A stretch of 64,000 bases of DNA from Flavobacterium sp. LHD-80 (GTDB taxonomy: Bacteria; Bacteroidota; Bacteroidia; Flavobacteriales; Flavobacteriaceae): the NCBI RefSeq assembly GCF_030929605.1, contig NZ_JAVFVS010000010.1, positions 62,001-126,000 on the forward strand, given 5' to 3'. Below are positions 41,233 to 50,946 of the stretch, one piece after another. Both the position numbers and the translations under genes were made by a program. Below the pieces are notes generated by a model. It ran no database searches, was not told where the DNA came from, and saw only the letters and a program-made list of their open reading frames with translations. Numbering within the stretch: position 1 is the first letter of the stretch; every line of letters starts with the position of its first letter.

Positions 41233-43666
41233 CTAAATATTTACTACATTATCAGCACCAAACTTTTTACTGATTGGAAATTCAACTTTAAAATCAATTC
41301 TCAAAACTGTTCCATTATCATTCTCTATTTTGAGGTTTCCTCCTATATCTTCGGTAAGGCCTTTAATCAAACTCATACCAAATGATTTAGTTTTTTTTTG
41401 GTTGAAATCAGTGTCAATACCAATTCCATTATCAGAAATGATCAATTGATAATGACTTGCTGTTCCAGCTTGAAGCGAAACAGCTATTATTCCTGTTCTA
41501 TCATGCGGAAATGCATATTTTAGAGAATTAGTAATCGCTTCATTCAATATAAGACCTATAGGAACTGCCTGTACCACATCAAGTTCTAACGGATCTATTA
41601 TTACTTCGAAACGCACTCTTTGTCCTAATGAAAAAGACTCTTTTAGATATCCTACAAGCTCTTTCACGTAATTCTGCATGTTGATTGTCGATACATTTTC
41701 AGCACTGTAAAGTTTTTGATGAATAAGAGACATGGAGTATATTCTATTCTGACTGTTTTTTATCGCAGAGAGCGCCTTATCATTATCCAAATAAGCTGAT
41801 TGCGAATTCAAAAGACTTATAACGGTCTGCAGATTATTTTTTACTCTATGATGAATTTCTTTCAAAAGCCATTCTTTTTCATTCAGCAAATGGCTCAAAT
41901 TGCTGTTTTTCTGATTGATTTCCTTTTCCTTCTGTTCCAGCTTGGCATTAGTTCTCTGTTTTGCTCGGTATCTGTTAAATAAAAGACCAATAACAGCAAC
42001 TAACAAAACTAGACTCCAAATCGATACCGTATTTAAAAGTTGTGACTTTTGTAACTCTCTTTCCTGTAATTTTGACTGATCACCTAATAATTTAATTTTT
42101 TCTTCCTTATTTTTTGTTTCATATGCTATTTTGAGTTCTTCAATTTGATTGTTTTGTGTACTATTCGAAATTGAATCATATATATTTTTATAATTCTGGA
42201 AATGGGTCAATGCTCCCTTATAATTACCCTTCAGGGAATCTGTTTTTGATAGCAAAATTTGAAACATTTCTGAATTGTATGTTTTTTGATGAATTTTGCC
42301 TAATAAGAAAACTTTATTAGTATAATACTCGGCAAGCTTAAGGCGATTTGTTTCGGCATAAAATAAAGCCATTTCTGTATATGCAACAGCAACGTCATTA
42401 AAGGTATAGGAATCTTTCAGTTGTGCAGCATAGTAATCCATTTCTTTAAAATATTTTTCAGTTTGGATAAAATTTTTCATTCGCATATAACACACAGCTG
42501 TTCGATAGGCAAGCAGCATTTTGCCAAATGTGCCTGTTGGTGGATATTTGGTTTTTATCGAACTAATAAAGTCAAGAGCTTCCCTATTCTTTCCCTTATC
42601 TGACATGGCATCAATTGCACTAAAAATACTTTGATACCAAAATCCATTATTTAGGACATTCTGACTTACTTCAATACTTTTTTTGAACATTTCCAAGGCT
42701 TCCTCATTATAACCCATTGTGTTGTAGACGTCACCAAGTCGCAAATAGGTAATATCCCCTAAAGTAAAATCTTTTTCATCTTCCATTCTTTTTACACTTT
42801 TTAAAGCATAATACAAGGCACTTTTATTATTGTGTTGATACAATTCTATAAATGCAATAGTATTTTCTGTAAATTGCTCATGAGTGAAACCAATTTTTCT
42901 CAAGTCAATCAGATCTTGATAAAATCTTTTTTTTGCAATATTTATTCGTCCTGTCCAAAAATAAATAGTGCTAAGTCTTTGCTCGCTATCAATCCTTTTT
43001 TCCTCTAACCCTAATGATGCGTATAAAAAAGCTACTTCTTTAAAAATTTTTTCTTTTTCAGGATCGAAGTTGGTTAAAAGATTCCCATAACACTCTAAAG
43101 CATAAGCAAGAGTAATCTTATTATTCTCCTTTCGGGATTCATTAATAACTTTTTCAAAAGAGTTCTTACCTGCAGACTCATTATTGGCCTGAAAATAGTA
43201 TCTACCGAGCAAAATTTCGCTTTGATGCTGCCATTTTTTTACCTTAAGCTTATTGCTATAATCAACAGCCTCCTTAATATATCCAAAAGCATTTTGCAAA
43301 TCCTCAGTTTTGGTTCCTGGCTTAAAGAGATAAAGGCTTCCAAGCTGCAACAATAATTTAATCCTTTCATCATCTTTGGATGTAGCAAGGAGTCTTTTTG
43401 CCAAGCTAATATTTCCTTTGTCAATTAAGTCCTGAACCATCATTATAACCTTCATCATAAGCAAGTGAAACAGGCAATTTATAAGCTTTGCTTGCTAAAA
43501 CCAACGAACTATCAACGTCGATTGCACCTTGGTTGGTTCCGTATAAAAAATTAGCGCAGGATTTAATTAAATATCTTTTTTTAGCCAAATCATATTTACT
43601 TACTGACGGTGATAATTGAGCTGAAGAAGTTATTGAAAAGAAAAATAATAAGCAAAGTTGTCTCAT
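41233..43666 (-). pseudogene. TPR sensor histidine kinase split by a one-base frameshift
   Basis: The minus strand encodes a signal peptide and short head (43666 down to about 43435, 'LAYDEGYNDG') and then, one base out of frame, a long body that continues 'VQDLIDKGNISLAKRLL': TPR repeats, a membrane helix ('TVSIWSLVLLVAVIGLLF'), a coiled-coil, a HisKA_2 dimerisation box 'LKEIHHRVKNNLQTVISLL' and a HATPase domain ('NEAITNSLKYAF', 'DNGIGID'). One extra T near 43430-43436 (GATGGTTCAG) would explain it. The two pieces together match the normal layout of this kinase type; the body alone lacks a signal peptide, and its only starts are a cluster of Met codons made by the wrong frame. No response regulator lies beside it. 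Confidence 0.8.
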
Positions 43667-43918
43667 ATCTACAGTAGAATTTATTTATTAAAAACAATAA
43701 TTTATATTGGCAATAAATATCAGAAAAATTTTCACAAAACCTACCTATCCACCACATAATCATTAAATTAGTTTTAATATACATATATAATTAACTAATT
43801 TCATATGAATACATCAAAATATAACACATTATCATTATCTCCATTTATTGTAGAAAAATAGAGCGTTTTTTTTTATTACAGTTCTAAGTTGGAGGTGATG
43901 TCTTTTTACAAAAAAAAA
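43667..43918. other. AT-rich gap upstream of the histidine kinase
   Basis: No supported gene; one long frame here is a shadow of AT-rich DNA. It should hold the kinase promoter, but I see no clear -7 box. Confidence 0.3.
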
Positions 43919-43960
43919 CAAGACGGCTTACAGCAAAAGAGGCTAACGTCTTGTTTTTTT
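43919..43960. terminator. Terminator of the second DUF4369-TlpA gene
   Basis: CAAGACG (43919-43925) pairs with CGTCTTG (43947-43953); T/A runs flank both sides. It lies about 60 bases past the minus-strand stop at 44022. Confidence 0.8.
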
Positions 43961-44021
43961 GATATCAATAGATCAGATCAACTCGATCTACTTCTTATAA
44001 TTCTTTTGCGCTTAGCTTTTT

Positions 44022-45547
44022 TTACTTGATAAGCGCTGATTCCAACTGTTGTATTAACACTTCTCTTTTCATAGGATATCCTGCTTTCGAAAGCTCATAA
44101 CTGCCATCCTTACTTAAGACAATATAGGTTGGATACCCATCCCCTTTGGTTTTAGTCATAATATCTTTTGTTAGCGCCTCATTCGCAAGAATGTGAAATC
44201 CTTCTAAACTTTCATACGAGATGAACTTTTTCCAGTTCTCAGGATTATGGCTATCATGATTGGCAACATATAGGAATTGAATGTCTTTATCTTTGAAATA
44301 ATCATGCAAAGCCTTACTGTGCTCATTGATTTCTTTTCGGCAAGGTGCACACCATGTCCCCCACATATCAATCAAAACGGTCTTTCCTTTAAACTGGCCA
44401 ATGATTTCCTCAAAAGTTTTCAACTGATCCCCTTTGTCAACAAAAACCATTTTATCATTCAAAGGTTTTTTATTCTTTTCAATGATTTCGTTAATCATGG
44501 GTTCAAATTGATTTATGTAGTTGCTATTAGGGAACTTATTCTTGAAATTTTCGAAGATTTGGGGCAAATTTTTATTATTCTCATCATAAAGAGATTGTGT
44601 AAAAAACACCGCATAAGCATATTCTGCAGATTTTCCGGTATAATATTTTTGAATAATTTTCTCTGTAAATAGATTTGTCCTATCAGCAAAAAAAAGTCTA
44701 CAGAAGCATTATACCATTCCTTAAAAAAGACCTCTTTATTAGCCCCAGAAGCCTCGCGCCATAGTTCTTCTTTTTTTCGTCCTAAAATATCAAAAACAAA
44801 ACAACGATAATAGGGAGCATTAATAGCTTCATCATTGTTGATTTTAATTTTAGAAAATAATTCCTCCCTACATTTTTTCCATTTATTCAAATTACGGGCA
44901 TAAGCCTTTTGATTATTAAATTTGTTATTTTGCTCAAAGGAATAAAAAGCTTCAGGAGCTAAATATTCTAGATTAATTTGCCATGTTTTTATAAATTCCT
45001 TTGAAGGTTTATGGGTTTTGATATATTTATCCAGAACGCTTTTATTTTTTAATGCAATGCTTTCAATTTCTTTATAAACCCTATCAGGAAGAGTATCGCC
45101 TTCAAATTTTTGCTCGTCAAAGCGTGACAAAGAATTTAGCAACTGGTTATTCTCTTGATGTGATCCCGTAACTTTAATATTTTCTGCTTTTAATGATGAA
45201 TCAATTGTAATGCGAAGATCATCTCCTGGCGAAATAAATAAATCACATGACGTTAAGGTCATCGTGCTCTTAATATAATAAACAAAAGCAACGATTTGAG
45301 GATGTGAAATATCAATTTCAATATTAAAATTTCCTTTTGAATCTATAGGAATTTGAACGGAAGAATCCTCGTGTTTGCTGTCAAAATATTTGTTCAGCAA
45401 AGATATATGAACCCCATTTGGTACTTTTTCAAAAACCCCTTTAATTATGACTTTCTGTGCAAAAGCTGAAAAAGAAAAAGTTAGAAAAAAAAGTATGGCA
45501 AAGAATTGCCCTGACAATAAAGAAATCTGGTTTTTACTTGGTTTCAT
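44022..45547 (-). pseudogene. Second DUF4369-TlpA protein, frameshifted in an 8-base homopolymer
   Basis: Together the pieces encode about 508 residues: a signal peptide ('LTFSFSAFAQ'), a DUF4369-like sandwich, a long helical middle, and a C-terminal thioredoxin domain with active site 'WGTWCAPCRKE'. At the A8 run 44688-44695 (T8 on the coding strand, 'GTAGACTTTTTTTTGCTGAT') the frame slips. One more T would restore 'VDFFFADRTNLF' and fuse both halves. As it stands the first half runs on into about 58 unrelated residues and the thioredoxin half has no signal peptide. Loss of one T, a homopolymer miscount, or slippage that rescues the protein are the options. Confidence 0.8.
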
Positions 45548-45549
45548 GA

Positions 45550-45751
45550 TTAAATATTTAGTTCTCTACTTAAAAAATTCAAATAGATTTGTTTGAGAAT
45601 ATTGTACCGGTTAGATGTATTATTTTTCATACTAATATATAAGTGTATAAAACCATCTATATCCCCTAATCCAAAATGCGTTTTTTCTTGTTTTTTTTAC
45701 GTATTCCGTATTTAGATCAATATCATTATTACCAAATAACTCTTCTAACAA
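45550..45751 (-). pseudogene. C-terminal remnant of a larger gene, possibly a lanthipeptide/thiopeptide biosynthesis protein
   Basis: On the minus strand two frames joined at a T8 run (45691-45698) read 'LLEELFGNNDIDLNTEYVKK' and then 'THFGLGDIDGFIHLYISMK...ILKQIYLNFLSRELNI', ending two bases before the ATG of the DUF4369-TlpA gene. No upstream part of the gene remains. The 'FIH....N R....Y.FL' pattern resembles, to my eye, the end of thiopeptide-type bacteriocin biosynthesis (SpaB_C-like) proteins, but this is a weak match. It is at least protein-like debris of a gene that once preceded the TlpA gene. Confidence 0.35.
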
Positions 45752-45848
45752 TCAGCTCAATTGGAATTTTTATTTAATAGAACTTTCAACCGTAACTGAA
45801 AAAATCAGACTTTGTTTTTAGTTTAATGTCCTCTCATTTAAAAAAAAA

Positions 45849-45886
45849 ACTGCGAAAAAGCTTCAGCCTTTTCGCAGTTTTTTTGT
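45849..45886 (-). terminator. Terminator of the TonB receptor gene
   Basis: ACTGCGAAAA pairs with TTTTCGCAGT; homopolymer runs flank both sides. Confidence 0.85.
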
Positions 45887-45991
45887 TTGTTAAAAATCTA
45901 ATTTATCAATCAGGAATTTGACTTTTGTTTAGTTCCTAATTATTATTTCGTTGGAATAATTCGCTATAAGCTGAAGAATTGTTTACTAAAA

Positions 45992-48205
45992 CTACCAGCT
46001 ATATTTCAAAATCAATCTTGCATTAAATGGAGTTCCAGCCGTAAAATGAATTTCTTCAACCGGATCGGTTTCGTTGGCTAATCTAGATTCTGTCAGGAAT
46101 TGAGTTTCTTTCCATTTTGTATTGAAAATGTTATCAATATTTACTCCTATTGATACTTTTTTAATTTGATAATTTACCGAAAAATCTGTGATGCAATATC
46201 CTTTAGCTACTACCGAATTATCTTCATTCGCCGGACGGTCACCTAAAAATCGTGTTCTTAAGCTTCCTGAAAACCCTTTTAAATCTTTCACCGAAAATCC
46301 GTTCATTAAAGTATGTACTGGAGCCAATGGCAAATAATCATTTCCTTTTTGTTCATATAAAGATCTTGCATGCGTATAGGTATAATCTGTGTTCCAGAAA
46401 AGCCAATTGGTCAATTGATATCTAAAACCAAAATCAAAACCTTTTCTTTCTGTTTTTCCGCTTGGTTCAACTACCGCTTCATCTCCAACATAAACAAATT
46501 CTTGCGCTAAATATAAATACCAAATTGCCGAATTAATAATCATTCTTGGAAAAGGTTTCCAATTAATCCCTAAATCAGCGCCATATGTTTCAGGAAGGAT
46601 TTTTTCGCCTTTTTGAGCAACCACTACGCGCGTATCATTGCTGTGAAAACCTTTTCCTAATTTTAAGAAATACTGTAATTCGGTATTCTGAGTATATGAA
46701 AAATTTAGTTTCGGACTTAAAATTGCTTTTGTCTGCGTTTGATTTGTATAAGTTGGCGCCAATTGATCTTCGTAGCCAAATTTGAAATAATCCAAACGCA
46801 AACCTGAATTAATCAGCCATTTTCCAGATGTAAAATCAAAACTAGTATAGGTAAAAAGATTAGTCTGATTAACGTTTCCTAAACTCAAATAATCCAGAAC
46901 TGTTCTTCTATTTAAGGTATGCGACAATTCAACATCTTTGTTATTATCATTTCGTAATCCAGCTCCTAATCTAAAAACCCATTTTTCATTCAGTTTTTGA
47001 TCAAATTCAGACTGAAAGCCCACAATAGTCCTGTTTTCTTTTTGTTTGATCTGGTCGCCATTTACTGGATCATTCAGAAAAAAAGTAAAATTAGAATACA
47101 ATTCAAAATCGTATTTGCTCAAATATGCCGTGTTTTTAATCTTTGTATTTTCATCAATTTTGGCATCATATTGCAAATTAAAATTAGTTCTTCCTGTATT
47201 CCCGCCTTCATTTGAATCAATTGCGCCATAATGAGAAATTGTTCCGTCGTTTACAGCACGATCCGGAATCTGTCCGCTTGCGTCCCACTGACTTTTAAAA
47301 TGTGAAACAGACAATCCTAAATGATCTCCATTATTCATTTTAGCTGTATATTTTCCGAATAGATTAATTCGGTTAAAATTTTGAGGCGCATCAAAATAAC
47401 CATCGGTCATCATATATTCTCCTGCAAAATAAGCCGACTGATTTTCTTTATTCAATAAATTAAATACAGCAACAGTTCGAAAAGTATCAAACTGTCCACC
47501 TTCAAAAGAAATTGTACTATTCTGCAACGCATTTTTGGTATTAAAACCTACATATCCAGCGGTTGTAAAGTCGCCTTTATCAGCAAAATAGGATCCTTTG
47601 TCAAAATCAATATTATCAACGGTTTCAGGAATTACAAAATGAAGATCAGCGTAACCTTGACCGTGCGCGTGCGAAACCATATTTACCGGCATTCCGTCAA
47701 CAGAAACATTAATATCGGTTCCATGATCACAGTCAAAACCTCTTAGAAAAATTTGTTCTGCTTTTCCGCCACCAGCATGCTGTCCAATAAAAAGCCCTGG
47801 AACTTTTCGCAGCAAATCCTGAGAATTGGAAACAGGCTGAATTTCTAAATCAATTTTAGAAATTGTATTTAGATACTTTAAATTATTCGTAATTGTAACC
47901 TCTTCCAATAAAAAAGGTTTTTCTTCAAGCTGAATAGAAATTAAATCAACAGATGACACTTGAATGTTCTGTGTCGTATATCCTTGCTTAGAAACCTGAA
48001 GACTGTCGCCTATTTTTGTTTCTTCTAAAGCGAATTTTCCATTTATATCCGTATGAGCGTGGGTTTTAGAAACTAAATTTCGAATTAAAACATCAGACAG
48101 AGATTTTCCGTCTTTATCATTAATAATTCCATTTATAGATTGTGCTTCGGCATAAAAAGAGGAAATAAAAATTCCAAGTAAAACTAATAATCGCATAAAA
48201 TACAT
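45992..48205 (-). CDS. TonB-dependent outer-membrane receptor
   Basis: A 737-residue receptor with a signal peptide ending near 'SFYAEAQ', a carboxypeptidase-regulatory-like domain ('SINGIINDKDGKSLSDVLI'), a plug ('QDLLRKVPGLFIGQHAGGGKAEQIFLRGFD' style) and a beta-barrel ending in 'PFNARLILKYSW'. The plug carries 'DCDHGTDINVSVDGMPVNM' and 'MVSHAHGQGYADLHFVIPE', a His/Asp-rich set that hints at a metal-linked substrate. It is not SusC-like and has no SusD beside it, so a metal or small-cofactor substrate is more likely than a glycan (inference). Confidence 0.9.
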   Translation of the reverse strand: MYFMRLLVLLGIFISSFYAEAQSINGIINDKDGKSLSDVLIRNLVSKTHAHTDINGKFALEETKIGDSLQVSKQGYTTQNIQVSSVDLISIQLEEKPFLLEEVTITNNLKYLNTISKIDLEIQPVSNSQDLLRKVPGLFIGQHAGGGKAEQIFLRGFDCDHGTDINVSVDGMPVNMVSHAHGQGYADLHFVIPETVDNIDFDKGSYFADKGDFTTAGYVGFNTKNALQNSTISFEGGQFDTFRTVAVFNLLNKENQSAYFAGEYMMTDGYFDAPQNFNRINLFGKYTAKMNNGDHLGLSVSHFKSQWDASGQIPDRAVNDGTISHYGAIDSNEGGNTGRTNFNLQYDAKIDENTKIKNTAYLSKYDFELYSNFTFFLNDPVNGDQIKQKENRTIVGFQSEFDQKLNEKWVFRLGAGLRNDNNKDVELSHTLNRRTVLDYLSLGNVNQTNLFTYTSFDFTSGKWLINSGLRLDYFKFGYEDQLAPTYTNQTQTKAILSPKLNFSYTQNTELQYFLKLGKGFHSNDTRVVVAQKGEKILPETYGADLGINWKPFPRMIINSAIWYLYLAQEFVYVGDEAVVEPSGKTERKGFDFGFRYQLTNWLFWNTDYTYTHARSLYEQKGNDYLPLAPVHTLMNGFSVKDLKGFSGSLRTRFLGDRPANEDNSVVAKGYCITDFSVNYQIKKVSIGVNIDNIFNTKWKETQFLTESRLANETDPVEEIHFTAGTPFNARLILKYSW

Positions 48206-48290
48206 TTAAAAGTTGCGAAAATAATCAATTACTAAAGAAAGATGCCACTTAAATTACATTAAGTATCAGGAAAAGTATAGAAACAAAAAA

Positions 48291-48327
48291 ATCCAAATCC
48301 CAATTTTAAAGTTGGGATTTGGATTTT
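48291..48327 (-). terminator. Terminator of the SIMPL gene
   Basis: ATCCAAATCCCAA pairs with TTGGGATTTGGAT, loop of eight. Confidence 0.88.
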
Positions 48328-48349
48328 AAATTATTGGATTTTTAAAAAT

Positions 48350-49036
48350 TTAGTCCAAAATAAAACTCACACTAACATTTGCTGTAATTTCAATTTCGCC
48401 AATTGCTAGCGTTTCGTTTGATGCTCCAGCGCTATCCATTGCCATAGATTTCATAGCATACATTGGCTGTGGGCGGTAAACTTGTGAGTTATCAGAAATG
48501 GTAAAAGCTTTTCCAACTTTTTGACCTAAAACCGATACATAATCCTCAGCTTTTGATTTAGCATCTTTCATTGCTAATTTTCTAGCTTCAATCTGCAATT
48601 GCGCTTCTTTTGAAGATTCAAAAGTAACTCGGTCAATTCTGTTTATTCCTTGCTGTACCAAACCTTCCATTAGTTCATCGTATTTAGATAAATCTTTTAC
48701 GATAATTTCTACAGTTTGCGTCGCATTATAACTCGTTTTTTTCTTTTCGTAATCATACTGCGGATTCAAAGCTACTTGTTTTGTTTTGAAATCAGCTGTT
48801 GGGATATTCATCTTTTTAATGAATTTTAAAACAGCGTCCATTTTCTCGTCATTTTGTTTTTTGACGTCTTTAGCATTATTCCCTTTTGTTTCAACCGTAG
48901 CCGAAATACAAACCTGATCAGGTGCTACTTTTACTTTTCCTTCGCCGTTAACATTGATAAGAGGCATTTGTTTGGTTTCTTGGCCGTAAGACATAGTCAT
49001 AAACATGATTGTTAAAAATAATACTACTTTTTTCAT
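48350..49036 (-). CDS. SIMPL domain (DUF541) protein
   Basis: A 228-residue exported protein: signal peptide ending at 'TMSYGQ', then the SIMPL domain ('INVNGEGKVKVAPDQVCISATVETKG' style start, 'YDELMEGLVQQGINRIDRVTF', 'RKLAMKDAKSKAEDYVSVLG'). SIMPL proteins are periplasmic and form ring-like oligomers; their role is not settled. It follows the rhomboid gene on the same strand after about 50 bases. Confidence 0.9.
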   Translation of the reverse strand: MKKVVLFLTIMFMTMSYGQETKQMPLINVNGEGKVKVAPDQVCISATVETKGNNAKDVKKQNDEKMDAVLKFIKKMNIPTADFKTKQVALNPQYDYEKKKTSYNATQTVEIIVKDLSKYDELMEGLVQQGINRIDRVTFESSKEAQLQIEARKLAMKDAKSKAEDYVSVLGQKVGKAFTISDNSQVYRPQPMYAMKSMAMDSAGASNETLAIGEIEITANVSVSFILD

Positions 49037-49088
49037 TTTTGTTATATTTTAAATTATTGATAAGGGCATTTCAAAAGTTGTGCCAGCC

Positions 49089-49727
49089 TTACAATTTTCC
49101 TAATTTAGCCATTCCAAAAAGTATAATAATTGGAACTAGAAGCAAAATAACAATGAAAGTATGATCAGTAATTAATGAAGGTTGTTTTATCAAAGTAATC
49201 AAATATCCTCCTATAGCACCTCCAAAGTGGGCCGTATGTCCAATATTATCATTTTTTGCTTTCATTCCATAAATGGAATACAACAAATATAAAATTCCGA
49301 AAATATAACCTTGAATTGGTATGACACCATAGATCAACAACTCATTATTTGGTTCTAATAAAATGGAAGAATACAAAACTCCCATTACCGCTCCCGAAGC
49401 TCCAACGGCACGATAGCTGTAGTCGTTTTTATGAAACATCATTGTAAGAAGATTTCCAAAAATCAAACTTCCAAAATAAATTAAAATAAACGAAAAAGCG
49501 TGAAGATTGTCTATAACAGTTGGCGCAAAAAAGTAAAGAGTCAGCATATTAAATATTAAATGCATCATATCTACATGCAAAAAACCGGAAGAGAACATTC
49601 TTATTTGTTCTCCTGAACGAATACTTCCTACGTGAAATTCGTATTTTCTAAAAAAAGAAAGATCATTAAAACCTTTGTAACTAATAACAGCATTGGCAAC
49701 GATAATCCCTGCTAAAATAATATTCAT
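49089..49727 (-). CDS. Rhomboid family intramembrane serine protease
   Basis: A 212-residue membrane protein with six helices. It shows 'HLIFNM' (HxxxN), the nucleophile in GASGA (Ser111) and the catalytic His in 'GHTAHFGG' (His167). Rhomboids cleave membrane-anchored proteins in the lipid bilayer. The substrate is unknown. The length and order of the motifs are normal, so it should be active. Confidence 0.9.
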   Translation of the reverse strand: MNIILAGIIVANAVISYKGFNDLSFFRKYEFHVGSIRSGEQIRMFSSGFLHVDMMHLIFNMLTLYFFAPTVIDNLHAFSFILIYFGSLIFGNLLTMMFHKNDYSYRAVGASGAVMGVLYSSILLEPNNELLIYGVIPIQGYIFGILYLLYSIYGMKAKNDNIGHTAHFGGAIGGYLITLIKQPSLITDHTFIVILLLVPIIILFGMAKLGKL

Positions 49728-49817
49728 AAAATATATTTAATTTGAATGGTAAATATAGTTATTCTTAAACATATGTTAGGGTTAAACCGAAATATCGCTG
49801 GCTATAAATTTTTGATT

Positions 49818-49825
49818 TATATTTG
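49818..49825 (+). promoter_or_regulatory. -7 promoter box of the acyltransferase gene
   Basis: TATATTTG, 15 bases before the ATG at 49840; a partial -33 (CTG at 49798-49800) lies 17 bases upstream. Confidence 0.5.
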
Positions 49826-49839
49826 TAAAAAAAAAATAA

Positions 49840-50712
49840 ATGCAGTTTCTTGTCTATATTTTAGCCTACCCTTTGCTTTGGCTTATTTCTATACTTCCAT
49901 TTCGTTTGTTTTACTTGTTTTCAGATTTCGTCTACTTTCTGGTTTATCATGTTATTGGCTACAGAAGAAAAGTCGTTCGAGCGAATCTTGCATTGGCTTT
50001 GCCTCATTTAAATGATTCAGAAAGAAAAATTATCGAGAAAAAATTCTATAAACATATGTGTGATATGTTTTTGGAGATGATAAAAACCATGAGCATTTCT
50101 CCGAAAGAAATGGAAAAGAGATTTCAGGTAACTAATCTTGATTTAGTTTTGGATTATGCGAAAAAAGGCAAAAGCGTTATTCTTGTAGCTTCACATTATG
50201 CAAGTTATGAATGGCTTATGACAATTAATCCGAAAATTGGTTTTCAGGGCGTTGCTGTTTACAAAAAACTGGCGAATCCTTATTTTGATAAATTGGTTCG
50301 AAAAATCCGTTCAAAATACAATACCGAAATGATCGAAACCAAAAAAGCAATCCCAACAATGGCACAAAACCAGCGTGACGGAATTTTAAGCATGTATGGT
50401 TTGGCAAGTGATCAATCGCCAAAATTGGACCGAATTTTTCATTCGATGAAATTTATGGGCGTTGAAGTTCCTGTACACACTGGCGCAGAAATGCTGGCAA
50501 AAAAATATGATTTGAGTGTTATTTTCGTAAACGTAAAAAAAATCAAGAGAGGATTTTATGAAGCAACATTTATTCCGATTGCTGATAATCCGAAAGATTA
50601 TGAAGATTTTAAAATTACAGAAAAGTATTTGAACGAAGTCGAAAAGCAAATTCTTGCAAAACCAGAATATTATTTATGGACGCACAAAAGATGGAAACAT
50701 CGCGTTCAATAA
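49840..50712 (+). CDS. LpxL/HtrB-type lysophospholipid (lipid A) acyltransferase
   Basis: A 290-residue membrane-bound enzyme with one N-terminal helix and the H-x4-E motif HYASYE (His119, Glu124), 'DQSPKLDRIFHSMKFMGVEVP' with the Gln-Ser-Pro loop, and 'YYLWTHKRWKHR' at the end, the hallmark of lipid A late acyltransferases. It would add a fatty acid to lipid A or a similar acceptor at the inner membrane. In Bacteroidetes one such enzyme is usually enough. It ends 20 bases before a terminator. Confidence 0.88.
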   Translation: MQFLVYILAYPLLWLISILPFRLFYLFSDFVYFLVYHVIGYRRKVVRANLALALPHLNDSERKIIEKKFYKHMCDMFLEMIKTMSISPKEMEKRFQVTNLDLVLDYAKKGKSVILVASHYASYEWLMTINPKIGFQGVAVYKKLANPYFDKLVRKIRSKYNTEMIETKKAIPTMAQNQRDGILSMYGLASDQSPKLDRIFHSMKFMGVEVPVHTGAEMLAKKYDLSVIFVNVKKIKRGFYEATFIPIADNPKDYEDFKITEKYLNEVEKQILAKPEYYLWTHKRWKHRVQ

Positions 50713-50732
50713 TAACTTCAAACAAAAAAATC

Positions 50733-50770
50733 AAAGTCCAAAAAAGATAAATCCTTTTTTGGGCTTTTTT
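50733..50770 (+). terminator. Terminator of the acyltransferase gene
   Basis: AAAGTCCAAAAAAG pairs with CTTTTTTGGGCTTT, then T6. Confidence 0.85.
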
Positions 50771-50946
50771 ATTTTATGGAAATTTCACAAAACTGGAAAA
50801 TGAAGTTTTAAAACCTTTAAAAGAAAGACTTTGATGTGTTTTTGTAATGATTTTTTATGACGTTGGAACAAATACAAATTTATACAAACAGTATACATTT
50901 GGAGTTAGCTAAAACTTTCCAAAAAACCACTATAAAATTAAAACCC

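Noticed and set aside
43596..43784. 62-residue minus-strand frame upstream of the histidine kinase
   Set aside because: It overlaps the kinase head in another frame, and its AT-rich codons give random hydrophobic sequence.
44513..44695. C-terminal 58 residues after the frameshift in the second TlpA gene as a genuine end
   Set aside because: They share no pattern with the family, while the other frame continues the protein with the thioredoxin domain.
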